Shown here in pieces: positions 31,394 to 42,608 of a DNA stretch of 64,000 nucleotides. The translations under genes and the position numbers were made by a program. This DNA comes from Elsinoe arachidis (Eukaryota; Ascomycota; Dothideomycetes; Myriangiales; Elsinoaceae): contig JAAPAX010000006.1 in the NCBI GenBank assembly GCA_013372555.1, positions 2,864,501 to 2,928,500 on the forward strand, read 5' to 3'. Each line of letters starts with the position of its first letter. Positions within the stretch are counted from its first letter, which is position 1. The notes under the pieces are model-generated. The model was not told where the DNA came from. It saw only the letters and a program-made list of their open reading frames with translations, and ran no database searches.

Positions 31394-32055
31394 AGGAAGT
31401 GGGAAGCAAGAGGATGGTGCGAATGTTGTGGAGGGAGAGAGGGTTGCTGTAGATGTGTGTGCTGCAGTCAGTGCGCATGTAATATAGATGTGGTACCAAA
31501 GTTGACATTTTGCTGCAAGCATGTGTAGATGTGTGGGCATGTGCTGACATGTGCTGATATGCGCTGACATGTGCTTGTGTCTACGCACTCATGCTGGAAG
31601 CTAAGTAGATAATGACCCATGAGCTTACCTCGAAGCAGGGTTGTTGTAGCATCTCCGATATGGAGTAATCAAGACATTGCACAGACCTCGAAACATATAT
31701 TGCTTTCATACAATATCATTCTGTCGCTGCTCATATATGCTATGACACAACTTAATAGATAGCTAACTTGGTGACAATTCATCCAACGCCATGCTATGAT
31801 ACAATATGTTGCCTTTTCCCTTTCAAAAGTCCTCGTCCGAGCCTGTCCAATAGAAGCAGCGCTCGCCTACCATCCTTACTTTTTCCTGTCCGTCATCATA
31901 GAACCATGACAGCATAAGAACAACAAGACATATCGGACCGAACAGGAATGATCGTGATCGTGTCGCAAGTGCCGGGGGTATCGTAATGGCGCGAGCCAGT
32001 ATTCGCGCGCAGAAGAAGAAACGTACAGTCATCAATGGAAGGAGGAGGTGCCGAC
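31394..32055. other. Intergenic, convergent 3' ends
   Basis: It lies between PHO88 (plus) and the orphan membrane protein gene (minus). It contains a small 10-bp tandem repeat (own entry) and otherwise nothing recognised. Confidence 0.5.
31538..31576 (+). repeat. Short 10-bp tandem repeat
   Basis: About 3.5 imperfect copies of GTGCTGACAT lie in the PHO88 3' flank. Confidence 0.6.
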
Positions 32056-33121
32056 CTAGACAGAACGACTATCCGAACTTCTCGAAAGTCGCTTGTCTTT
32101 CTGGTAGACATTGTCCGGCACGGTGCAGAATTCCAATGCTTCGATATCGGTATCCCACTTCTGGGTTGACATACCATTGGATTCTTTCCGTGCCAGCTCT
32201 AGCCTTTTCGTGACTGCGTCGCTGTATCTCCTGTCGACTGCGCCTGGCGGGCCGTCGTGGTCAAATGCGCTGAACGTGGCGAAACCGCCGAGGGCAGACA
32301 TCTTGTGCTGCTTGAGCCTGTCAAGGGCGGTCTTGAAATCGTCGAGGACGACGGTATCAGTGAGACACTTGAAGACGTAGGCGAGTTTCCAGTAGGGGTT
32401 GATGCCGTCTGGTGAGCCGCGACCGTAGATGACGTGGGTTACGGAGAGAATGTCGATGATGATGAAGATGATGGAGACGACCATGGCGATGAGGAGGATG
32501 CCGAAGCGCGGTGAGACTTTGATTAGCTCGGTAAGGGAGAAGTCGTAGCGGCGCTTGATGTTCCAAAGAAGCGAGGCCGAAGTGAAGACCCACCACGGAT
32601 CGCGGAACAGAGCTTCCCATGGTCGAGTGTAGGTGAAAAGATTGTTGATGTTGTTGAAGTAGAGAAAAGCAGATACCATCTCGATGATCCAGAATGGTTG
32701 TGCAGCAATGACGGTCCAGATGTAGATCATGGATGCCTTTCTCGACAAGAATGGCTTGTTCTTCATCCATGCGATGATGTTGTGTAATGTCCAGCTTGTG
32801 TTGAGGAATATGCCTCCTGTTGCTAGATACCAGCCATAGTATGGAGGATCTGGAAAGATTGACGTGCCCTGGACCATGCCGAATACAAGCTAGGTCATGT
32901 CAGATTGCTGCCTGAGTAATGTTTATGCGCTTGATATTGACTCGAGCGCGATGACGTAGACATACCTCGATCAGAATGAGTTTATGCAAAAGAACTCTCC
33001 GTCGCATATTTGCGACTGTGATGCAAGCCATTATCACCAGACTTCCAGTCATGAATCCGCCTGCCCATGCCTCGAGGGTGAGACCGAGTTCATCGTGAGG
33101 TTTCTCGACACCGAGCGTCAT
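32056..33121 (-). CDS. Multi-pass membrane protein, function unknown
   Basis: Exon 1 is 33121 to 32966, the intron is 32890-32965 (76 nt, GTATGT...CTGACATGAC...TAG), and exon 2 is 32889 to 32056; the product has 329 aa. At least six hydrophobic segments are visible (near GGFMTGSLVIMACITV, LHKLILIELVFGMVQG, YYGWYLATGGIFLNTSW, IYIWTVIAAQPFWIIEMVSAFLYF, WWVFTSASLLW, FGILLIAMVVSIIFIIIDIL). A hydrophilic C-terminal tail of about 90 residues follows. The arrangement resembles fungal seven-helix integral membrane proteins of unknown role, and I do not recognise a named family. The frame opens with GTG three codons upstream; the ATG at 33121 is used. Confidence 0.72.
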
Positions 33122-35189
33122 CGTGGACACTCAGCCTGGTGAGCTAGACTCGAGCAGGAGGTGTAGAATGAGAGCGCTCCTCGGAGCGGAAGTGTTGAGG
33201 TCAATGTATATGTTCGTTATCCACGGATCGTGTCATTCTCGAGCGCAAGAGCGCGGTGTCACAAGTTTGTTGTATTCCGTAACACGAGGGCTTCAGTTAT
33301 GTGGCAGGCGCCGTCATACGCATCAGCGAGCGTTCCAGAGCCGCTGATTGAGCAGGAGTTGCAGCCGTGACAGCGTATCGGTATGCGCTTACAAAGTACC
33401 GTGCAGGGTAGATGCTCGAGCGCATTAGATATATATTACAGTCGGTAGCGTGACTTGTCTGTGGTCAGATCCTGCGGCGCAAAGACTAGCAGACGCTTCC
33501 CCAGAACATGGAAAAAAAGCGATGCGGGGTTTGATTAGTCTGGACCTTCCCGAGGATGGAGGCCATTGGTGGCGTCGCAGGAGCATCCGAGAGCCAATGA
33601 CAGGTCGCAAGTGTCTTCTGCTTCTCTTCGAAGCGAGCTCTCCGAGTCCTTTCTGGTCTGTTTCGGGTCACAAGCGATATACTGCCAGGGTCGTGCGCAT
33701 TTACCCTCGTGGCCTGGCAGACCTTTTGCAAGAGGACAGAGAAAGACCGGTGTGCTGGGCGTGGTGTGTATGGCGCTCTATTGCCAGCCACGTCCAGCTT
33801 CGAGATTCACTTTTCGTGGTGCGGTACAGGTGAGGTCGTACCTGTTGTTCGATCCAACGAACGATCCGCATCGATCAGGTTGCTGCACCCAGACTCGTGG
33901 GTATGAATGTCCGTGCCAAATATGATATGCTTGTGGGGAGCAGATGGGAACGGCAGGGGTAGACATTCTGATGTGGCCAGACTCATCGGGTCTGGACATG
34001 GAAAATACATGTGCTGGCTGTCGTGTCCCACACCTCTTCTCATGTGACGGCTGTCCGTCTCGACGCCTCGTCCCAGATCTCATGGTACTGATTCATGTTT
34101 TCACCTTCCTCCATCCTTCCAGAAGACGAGCCGACCTTGGGGGCTGAAAGCTAATATCGACATTTGGCCGAGAAGTGGTCGCCAAGTTGTGGAGGGGCCA
34201 CACTCGAGGTCAAGTGACGAGCAAAACCCAGCGAGGGGCGACGCCCAGAGACAAGCACGATATTTTCCCACTCATCACATTCGTCACCATCGACTGCCCA
34301 GGCATCCCAAATGTCTCGTCATGCCCTGAGTATTCATGGACACAGCAACGTGCTTACGCAAGTACTTGGCTGGCCTGACAGTCAAAGCAAAGCAGCCGCA
34401 AAGGCCTTCCAAGCTGTCTCATGGCCAAAAGTTAACAGCAACAAATGTTGGCCGCCTTGACCATTAACTCACGCTTGCTGCGGACCACTAATTTTACGAA
34501 CTCTGCTAACCAGCACGTCCCACGATTTCATTTGCGATTTTGCCTCTGCCGATATCGTTCATTGTCTTTCGCACATGATCAAAATTCATCGTAGCTCAAG
34601 CAAGCACGCAAAGCATGCTCAAATGCATGCAATATTGATCGACCATGAACAATTGGCCCACATGGCTGATCTGCCAAAACTCCGCCTCTCCTGCTCAATC
34701 AAGTTCATCGTGCCGGCGACGTGCCCCATTTTTGTGGTAAACTATCTCTTTCCTCTCGAGTCAATGCCCTCGCCGCTCGGTCTTTTTGCGGTAGTGATTG
34801 CTCATTTTTAGCCCAGAGATCTGTCCTGGCCAAGCGGCCACTCCCTAGCCTCGCATTCGGTCAGCGAAGGTTTGGATAGTCGACCCTGTATTTGGATACT
34901 TTCATCTGTTCTCGTGCTGTCCTTCGTCATGGGATTCATTCAGCTGTGCTGGACACGCATGGATTATCATTTCTTTCAAGACTAGCGCATTGCTCTACCA
35001 ACTCTTTTCTATATGGGATTGGATAGCACTGACGTCTGTGTACAAGAGGAGGCTGTTGATAAAGATGCTCATCCCTCTTCTTCCTCTCGGCGACGTTGTG
35101 TATATCACAGCTGGTGTCCGGTAGGTAGTCGTCCAACTTTTAGTCGCTCTCGACCGATGGCTAATCGGCAAAAGATTCCCATACAAGCC
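33122..35189. other. Long intergenic region, 2 kb, no gene seen
   Basis: Gene-poor stretch between the membrane protein gene (minus) and the GH43 gene (plus). The longest open frames (127 codons at 33450, 119 at 33566) overlap each other on both strands and have no recognisable domain. No TA-rich repeat-induced mutation signature or transposon ends were noticed. Confidence 0.45.
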
Positions 35190-36318
35190 ATGTTCCCGAC
35201 AATCATCATACTCTTCGCGACCTTGACCGCTCTGGCCGTTTGTCTACCCCTTGAGCGAGCTGGAATCATCAAGGAGCGAGCACCTTCTGGACCTGTCATA
35301 GCACCCAATTTCCCAGATCCAGGTCTGATCAAAGTTGACAATGTGTGGTATGCTTTTGCTACAAGGACAAAGGGCACCACGATCCACATCCAAATCGCCA
35401 AATCAACAGACTTCACAAACTGGCAAGTCGTCAACAATGCAGACGGATCTCAGAAAGACGCCCTGCCTCGCCTTCCTGGCTGGATTAACCAGACTAACTG
35501 GAATACCTGGGCCCCCAGCATTGCTCAGTTGGTAGGAGAACCCTTATGCTATCATGCAGGGCGGGGCTGACAACTCATGCAGGGTCCGAACAATTTCATC
35601 ATGTACTTCTCGGCGACGACAAACACAGACAGCTCCGCCAGGTTCCACTGCATAGGTTATGCAACTGCGACTGTAAGCCGCCAACGTGTCATTTCGTGTA
35701 GTGATCGTCGCTAAATATAAGCAGAACATTGAGGGTCCCTACAGCGGACCAGGTACGCCGCTAAATTGTCCACTGGCACAAGGTGGCAGTATCGATCCTA
35801 CCGCCTTCCAGGACACTGACGGCCAGCGCTACTTTGTTTACAAGGTAGACGGAAACTCCATTGGCAATGGCGGTCTCTGCGGTAACACAGTCGAGCCGAT
35901 CAAGTCGACTCCGCTGAACCTGCAACGCGTTGCTGCTGATGGCCACACCTTGCAAGGTGATCCCATCAGACTGGTCGATAACCTGGGCATAGCCGATGAT
36001 GGTATTGTTGAGGCTCCTTCAATTACCAGGACTGCTTCTGGAAAGTACTTTTTATTCTTCAGCAAGGGATGCTTTCTCGACAACACCTACACTGTGTCGT
36101 ACGCCACTGCCAACTCGGTCACCGGTCCATACCTACGACAGTCGCGACCTCTATTCCAATCTGGCGATTTTGGTCTGATCGGACCTGGCAGTGCTGATGT
36201 CGCTGCCGACGCGAGGCACATGGTCTTCCACTCCTTCAATGGTGATCCATCTCGATTCATCCGCAGTATGCATACGGCCTTGTTGAACTACAATGGAGAC
36301 ACCGTTACGACAACTTGA
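35190..36318 (+). CDS. Secreted GH43-family glycosidase
   Basis: Exons 35190-35531, 35583-35672 and 35725-36318 (introns of 51 and 52 nt) give 341 aa. The start at 35190 gives a clean signal peptide (MFPTIIILFATLTALAVC); an ATG 11 codons upstream is also in frame. The three acidic residues expected in five-bladed-propeller GH43 enzymes are visible in context: the catalytic base Asp in NFPDPGLI, the pKa-modulating Asp in GSIDPTAFQD, and the acid Glu in GIVEAPSI. Such enzymes attack arabinan or xylan side chains in plant cell walls; the exact substrate is unknown. No other wall-degrading gene sits beside it. Confidence 0.87.
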
Positions 36319-37028
36319 TTCTGCAATAATGTTAGCGTTGAGCATTTTTAACACCCCGCTCGTGGTGTCGCAGGAGCACCCACGGTAACGATCGATAATG
36401 ACAGGACATGAATGACATATAGAATCAAGCGCACACGAGACAAAGGTGTTGCGACTTCAAATCAAGCATCTCTTATACAGCTCATTGATAGAATGCCTCT
36501 TCTGCTAAATGGTTGTGCGGAGAGCGCGCAAACGGCGGGAAGACGGCGGAGGATGCAGCCGCTGCCCACCGAATTCGAGACTTTGAACACTGCCTTTGCC
36601 GCGACAAACATCGCCAAATCTATCCTTGATATCTGCATCTGCTCATCAAGACGGGCCAGCATTGTCGCGAAGTGGCGACCAGAGCGATCGTGTGCAAGCT
36701 GTCAATGGACAGGTCAACGCGGACCTTTATCTCGTTTGAGGGAAATATGAGGTTGGCCCCGACAGTGCAGATGCACGAAACCACGGAACGCTCAATTGAG
36801 GGAGGTAGCGCATCCATTCATTGAGAACCCGATGGCATTGACAATGGACTCGACCCGGATGCCGATCTGAGAAGCAGGAGTCAGAGTGCATGTAGCTCAG
36901 CTCAGCTCAGCTTAGCCACAACACATGGTAGGTGTCAAGTTTTCAACACTCGGGCCCTCGATCTGTCCCATCTCAATTTCCCTTGAGTCCGTTGCATTCT
37001 AGGCTGCAATCATTCATTCTACGCCTGA
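36319..37028. other. Intergenic region
   Basis: About 700 nt, 5' of the first beta-rich paralogue gene. A short AGCTC repeat (36895-36912) is present. An open frame at 36412-36750 has no recognised domain. Confidence 0.45.
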
Positions 37029-37992
37029 ATGCAGTACCAGTCTGAAGTCATGATGGTCAAAGTCGATTATGCCACGGCCCACGCAATCGTCCGCGATGCA
37101 GTGTTGCTACCGAGTCCTGCCACAACACCCCTGACCGAAGGACTGCAAGTGTCTGTTCCGGTCTCGAGGCTTGCGACAGCAACAAGAAGCTACATAAACG
37201 CGCTCGATCTCCCCGAGAGGTCAACCATCACCATCTACAACACGAGCAACGGTGATCAGAACTTTTACATCGTCGCCGAACCACCCATCTTCTCCTCCAC
37301 GCAGCCCGATCTGGTCACTCCAGTGTTCCAGAACGCCACAGGAATCGCTGGTGGTACTGGAAGCGCTGACTTCCTTCTCAAAGAGGCATACACCGCAGGC
37401 CAGAACCCTAGCATCTTCGCGGTCACTGGAGTGTCTCAGGTTCCGCTCCCCGATGCTTACCAGCTCTCTCCAAATGACCGCAGGTGCTTGGAACTTTATC
37501 GTGGAAAGGATGCTAATGCCAGCACTTGCGTGCTCACTGTGCCCTCTGGAAAGGCGCCACGTTTTGTCGATGGACTGTCCACGGACACGAAGACGACGAA
37601 TCTCAATCTCGGCGAAGTCACAATTACGACCGACAGCAGCATTCCGGACAATGGTACGACCAGCTGTTGAGCTTCGTTCGCTCCACACTGAACATTCACT
37701 GACGTAGTTGATCTTAGTGTTCATGGGAATCGGCATGAGCCATCCTTTCAACAGATTACAAGTCATTCCGGTATGTGTTTGGCGCGCCTATCCATCAACG
37801 ACCTATACGATGCGGCCAAGCTCAGTCTGGCACTGTTACAGAGGCAGTGCGACGCCAGGCATGATTTCCAATATCGATGTGGCCGACACAACAAGAGCTC
37901 AGATTGCCGTCACGACCGAGCCCAATACTGTCGCGTCAGTACAGTATCTGAAGAATGGTACCTTTTCACGCGTGGAACGAGGGAAGATGTAG
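37029..37992 (+). CDS. Uncharacterised beta-rich protein, paralogue A (299 aa)
   Basis: Exon 1 is 37029-37653, the intron 37654-37717 (64 nt), and exon 2 37718-37992. The exon-2 frame is fixed by similarity to the convergent gene at 38106-38892. Shared pattern: ITIYNTSNGDQNFYIVAEPP here against IAITNKFKDTKFFLFQEKP there; then VFQNA/VFQAT, IFAVTG/FYAIYG, DSSIPDN/DPSIPTG, GIGMSHP/GVGAPDP and YLKNGTF/VLKENGTW. The protein has no signal peptide and about 65 extra N-terminal residues that are not obviously part of the domain. I do not recognise a named family. The alternating hydrophobic pattern suggests a beta-sandwich or jelly-roll fold, which is inference. Confidence 0.7.
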
Positions 37993-38105
37993 CAGAAATG
38001 GCTGCTTGGTGGCATTGATTTGACTATATAAGGAGTGACTGTAGCTAACATGAAAGGATTGACATCCCGTCTCGATGATCTCGTTTTTCCATGACCAGAT
38101 GTTGA

Positions 38106-38892
38106 TCACACGCGATTGCCAGTCGAGATCTTAACGTTGTTGTGAGCAGTCTGACCATTGTCGTCCACCCAAGTCCCGTTCTCCTTCAGAACCAGAACCG
38201 CCTTTGAAATCTTGCAATTTTCGAAATCGATCCGGACGGAGGCGCCGATAGACTGACGATCCACCAACTCGCCTTGCTCGAGATCTCCCGTGCCAATCCA
38301 GTAGGTCATTTTGGGATAGAGGATTGAGTTCAAAGTGGGTTCAGCTTGGTATGTTGCGATTGGGATGACCTTGGTAGGGTTGTTGGGATCGGGGGCGCCC
38401 ACCCCGATATAATTGTTCTCTGTGTTCTCATCAGTGTCTTGCTTCAGACTCAACTTTTTGTTACATACCTGTACCGGTAGGGATGCTTGGATCAGTAATG
38501 AACTCGAAACTACCGGGGTTCGTGGCCTTTCGCTGGCCAACGGCAGCATCGTCCCACTTGAGAGTGTTGCCAGATGCAGTGAGAGCAACGACAGAGCCTG
38601 ATGACTCGTCTGTTGCAAGCGAGATCTCCCTGTAGATTGCAGTGCTCACTTTTGATTTGCCACTTTGTCCTTTCTTGTTGCCATAAATGGCGTAGAACGT
38701 GTTGTCCATCTCGAAAGTGATGGTGCTACTGCCATCTTTGGCGGCTGCGACCTTGTTATCGGTAGCTTGGAAGACGTTGCTGTAGACTCCTGAAGACGGT
38801 CCATCGTCGATGAGAGGTTTCTCCTGGAAGAGGAAGAACTTCGTGTCCTTGAACTTGTTCGTGATTGCGATGGAGCAAGTGATGGATGGCAT
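38106..38892 (-). CDS. Uncharacterised beta-rich protein, paralogue B (245 aa)
   Basis: Exon 1 is 38892 to 38469, the intron 38420-38468 (49 nt, GTATGT...CAG), and exon 2 38419 to 38106. The start MPSITCSIAITN is at the edge of the conserved domain, so this copy may represent the minimal unit. It has no signal peptide and no membrane segment. It is convergent with paralogue A, with 113 nt between stop codons. The intron falls at the same place in both genes, just after the SIP(T/D) motif, which supports common descent. An in-frame upstream extension of 32 codons exists but is not conserved. Function unknown. Confidence 0.75.
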
Positions 38893-40118
38893 CTTTTCGT
38901 TTGTATGGGAATGCACTTGACTTTGCCTTAGAGGTAATTTGATATCGAATACGATGGAAGTCTCGTGAGGCACAAAGACTCGGACCATGTTACTTTATAC
39001 ACCGTCAGCGTCGGACAGCCACACCGATTCTCTCGGCTCAGAAAGGGGCATCATGCCAGAAGCCTTTGATCTGTTGCGTCCATGGTGTCTAGCAATCCCA
39101 TGTCGATCCAGATGTATTATTGGCATGGCATGCAATCGGCGTTCCAATCGGTGAGGCCTTGGAGCTATGTCCATAACTCAGCTGTCATGCATCCTCCGAA
39201 AGACGGCCCGAGAGCATCATCTCAACGAAAGAGGGTGGTATGTTGACGCAGATTGCACTATTGGTTGGTAGGATCATTTCGGTGTCTCGGAGTAAGCGTG
39301 TATTGATGGTGTGAGGCCGTGGGCTCAGCTGTGGTGGTTCAGCTAGTATGTACGCGCCAGGGGCCAGACGATGCTTTGGAAACATCGACGAATCGCTGTC
39401 AAGACACACCACGGGCACGCGTGCAGGGAGCTATGTCAAGGGATCGCTTGTCTGAGACAAGTTGGCTACCGGCCCTGCCACATGGACCAGAGGAGGATAA
39501 CGCGGACCACTTGGCAGCCGGCCAGACAGGCAGACAGACGTTCGTCGCTCCGTGCGGACCGTCACGGGCTTTTTCCCGTCCTGCAGATTTTCGGGGCTTC
39601 AGGTTGTTTCCGCCTCGCCTCGCACGCCACCATCTGAAGGGCGCAGCTGACGGTGCCATTCTCATGCGTCAATCGGGGATGGCGAGTCCTAATGGTCGCG
39701 AGAATGAACTCTCCCCACCACCGCTTTGACCAGGGATCGTCATCAACGATCAGGACTCCGCACTGGACAAGACCTGCGATGGTCATCACACATTGTGTGG
39801 CTACCTGAGGTCGCATCAGCACAGGATTGGCAGTTCCGCATGGCGTGAGAAATGGGGACCACACCACAAAGCAAACAGTAGGGGTACGTTAGGGGACGCC
39901 GGCGAGATGCAGCAGTCACGATTCAAGGTAGCGCAGGATGCCCAACGATCCGGTGTTGCTGTGCTTCAATATCCGATGTAGTCGACCAGGTCTTCTCGCT
40001 GCTTTTGGGTGACAAATCCCGGTTTTGCCAAAGTTCATTGTTCAGCCCTCGACAAACAAGATCTTTCACGCATCATACCAGGTGTTTTTCTCACCACACG
40101 GGCTGGAGCGACTTTGCC
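38893..40118. other. Intergenic region, 1.2 kb, divergent promoters
   Basis: It lies between paralogue B (minus) and the 779-aa orphan gene (plus). A 136-codon frame at 39319-39729 is opposed by similar frames on the other strand and has no domain. I see no gene. Confidence 0.45.
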
Positions 40119-42608
40119 ATGGCAGAGTCTCCACTGATATCCAAGCTATCATTGACGCTGTGGTCGGATCTACCTATCCAGGCGACGTCCGGTGATGTAC
40201 GCCAGCCGAAAGAGGAACCAACGACGGCATCATGGACAGAAGCATCAGCGCAAGGAATGATAGATGGCCCGGACGGTTCAACAGATCCGATTGCGTTACA
40301 ACTTCCACAGGATCCTGCCACCTCTTACAATCTGGATATGACCGCCACTGGCACTTGCACCTTCCTCTCCACGTATCCTAGGCCTCCTCCGGGGGATCTC
40401 AAACTCGTCGGCGTATGCACAATGTTGTCAGGATACAAGGCGACTTTACAAAGCGAAGCTTGGGCAGTCACTCTTCTCCCCGTCAAGAGTGCTGATCAGA
40501 AAGAGGAGTATGACTTCAAGCTGACTCATTTCACCATGGAAGCAGTCATTAAAGATAGAGTGTGCCCGCTACCTTTTCGAGTCGCGGGTGACTTTGAATG
40601 GTCTTTCGTCAGCAGCATGAATCCGACAGGTCGGTCTCAGGGATGTTTGCTGAGTGAGAACTAATTCGTCCATAGCCCCACCGCTATCATACAAGACTAC
40701 TACGCGATTGGAGCTCTTTTGGTTGCTTGGTCCCGCACCTGCAGGTCCAAGTATCATCCCCTCGCATGTCAATCGAACAGCCATGGACTACGGTGGGGTC
40801 TGGCCCGTCCACCTCCTGCGCCTTCTCACGCCGGCCCCTGACAAACTCGTTAAAAATGCTGCTGCAATCCAGGCAGATTACCAAAGATGGTGGCTCAAGT
40901 ATGCGCAGGAAATATTTTCGTCCAAGAAACTGAGCTACAACACCATCTCTGGGAGAGCGAGTTTTGGCGTCGGAGCTTGTGGTGGCAGTTTTGACCTCCC
41001 TGCTTTCCTCTCAGCAATGCACACGGCCCGGTTGGTGAACTCCTTCGATCTGTCTGCTCTGATGCAGCTTGCTTGCAGTTTGCTTGTAAATGTGACAGGC
41101 CAAGCAGTTCTGTATACTATATGGACCTGCAAAACTCCCTTTGGAATCATGAGACCGGGAATGCTTTTCGGATTGTCAGAAACGAGCGTGCCGGCGATAC
41201 CCACTACTGGCATGAACAACCCTTATTTCAGCGGCCTAAGTATGAACATCATGCTCTCCAAATGATGAGCTACGCTAACACAGCTTGACAGTTCCTGGAG
41301 AGTCTCTTCAGCCTAAACCTGGACAAGAGCTCATATGCGAAGCCCGAGCCTGGTTGGAGGGCACTTTCACGGTCAAGGGAGCGGGAGAGGTCATCGATAT
41401 TTCTTGCGCAGAGCCTGGTGTCAAGGATCAAATGCAATTCAATCTTGGCACCAGAGCTCGAGACGCCTTTCTGGCACTGCGGGTTGCGGACCATCAAGGC
41501 CAGGTTGACGAATTCGTGGATGCCACTGGTCTTGGTGGCTGTATTTGTGAGAACACCCGGCTTTCATTCTTGATAATATCTGCTTATCGAACGAACAGAT
41601 GCGAACAATACCTTCTCGACCATGCAATCTGGTAAAGCCAACTACATCGCTCGAGTCGGCACCTACAACGTAAGCGGCATCAACGCCATTCGTGGTGGCG
41701 GTGTACAGGTCTCTCCTGTACCTATACCCGACGCAATGAGAACGGCGATCGAAAAGGTCATGGCTCGCGGCAAGACTCCAAACTCTACGTTCTGGGGCTT
41801 CAACGATGCGTCATTGCAAGCTCGCAATCTTGTGCCAATCCTGATCGGTGTGGTTCCAGATTTGCAACTGGAAGTGCCGGCAACAATGGATATAACGCCT
41901 TGTCGTTTCGCACCTGGGGTAACTCGACTTGGTTACACTTTCAAAAATATGCCCGTCACGTCGAACGCGGTGGACAATGGTCGACTTTCAGTCAACATTC
42001 ACATCTTTGACTCACTCTTCGATGCTCAAGAGGCAATGGTCTTCGAATTGAGCCGATACGAATCTCCAATCGACAAAGCGGTGACTCGTCCTGGAACCCT
42101 CGGAGACAGCCTCTCAATCGGCCACTACTCACTGCAGACTTCTCATTCGATTTTGTGCATCCGCGGCAATCTATTTATTGAGATGACGATCGAGAGCCTG
42201 CAGCCGCCATTGAAAGCTAACATGTTTCTCCTCGAGAAGACGATGCAGAACCTGGACAAGTATCTGGCTCAGCGTGTGGTCAGCAAGAGCCAGATCCGCC
42301 GCTCTAATTTTCATCTGGCAATCAAGCCAACGGAGCCCCTTGCGCCTGAAGGCGTAGCAAATGGATCGAAACTGACGCTCATTCTCAAGAATTCAGATAC
42401 ACTTCTCCCTGATGTACGGGCGATCACCAGCGATGGGAGTCTGATCGTGTCTGCTGATTTTGATCCTGCTACACTCGAACAGTCATTTTGGGTGCTGCAG
42501 AACCAAGAGACATGGATGAAGCCTGTCACACTGACTGTTGCTGGGGCGCACCTTGACACATTTCACCCGAACCAGGCCACAATGACAGTGAAGGTCCGTG
42601 GCGAATAG
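40119..42608 (+). CDS. Orphan large protein, 779 aa, four exons
   Basis: Exons 40119-40629, 40676-41239, 41292-41546 and 41599-42608; introns of 46, 52 and 52 nt all keep frame. No signal peptide and no clear membrane helix. The middle (residues about 270-440) has the order GACGGSFDLPAFL, VNSFDLSALMQLACSLL, PFGIM...LFG, MNNPYFSGL. This loosely recalls transglutaminase/cysteine-protease-like cores, in which the residue after VN is usually Cys; here it is Ser. That is a weak inference. The last 330 residues look globular and beta-rich (LGYTFKNMPVTSNAV ... NIHIFDSLFDAQEAMVFEL). I cannot name the family. It sits between the beta-rich paralogues and the subtilase gene. Confidence 0.75.

Noticed and set aside
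39319..39729. 136-codon frame between paralogue B and the 779-aa gene
   Set aside because: Composition like non-coding DNA, antisense frames of equal length, and no splice or start context.
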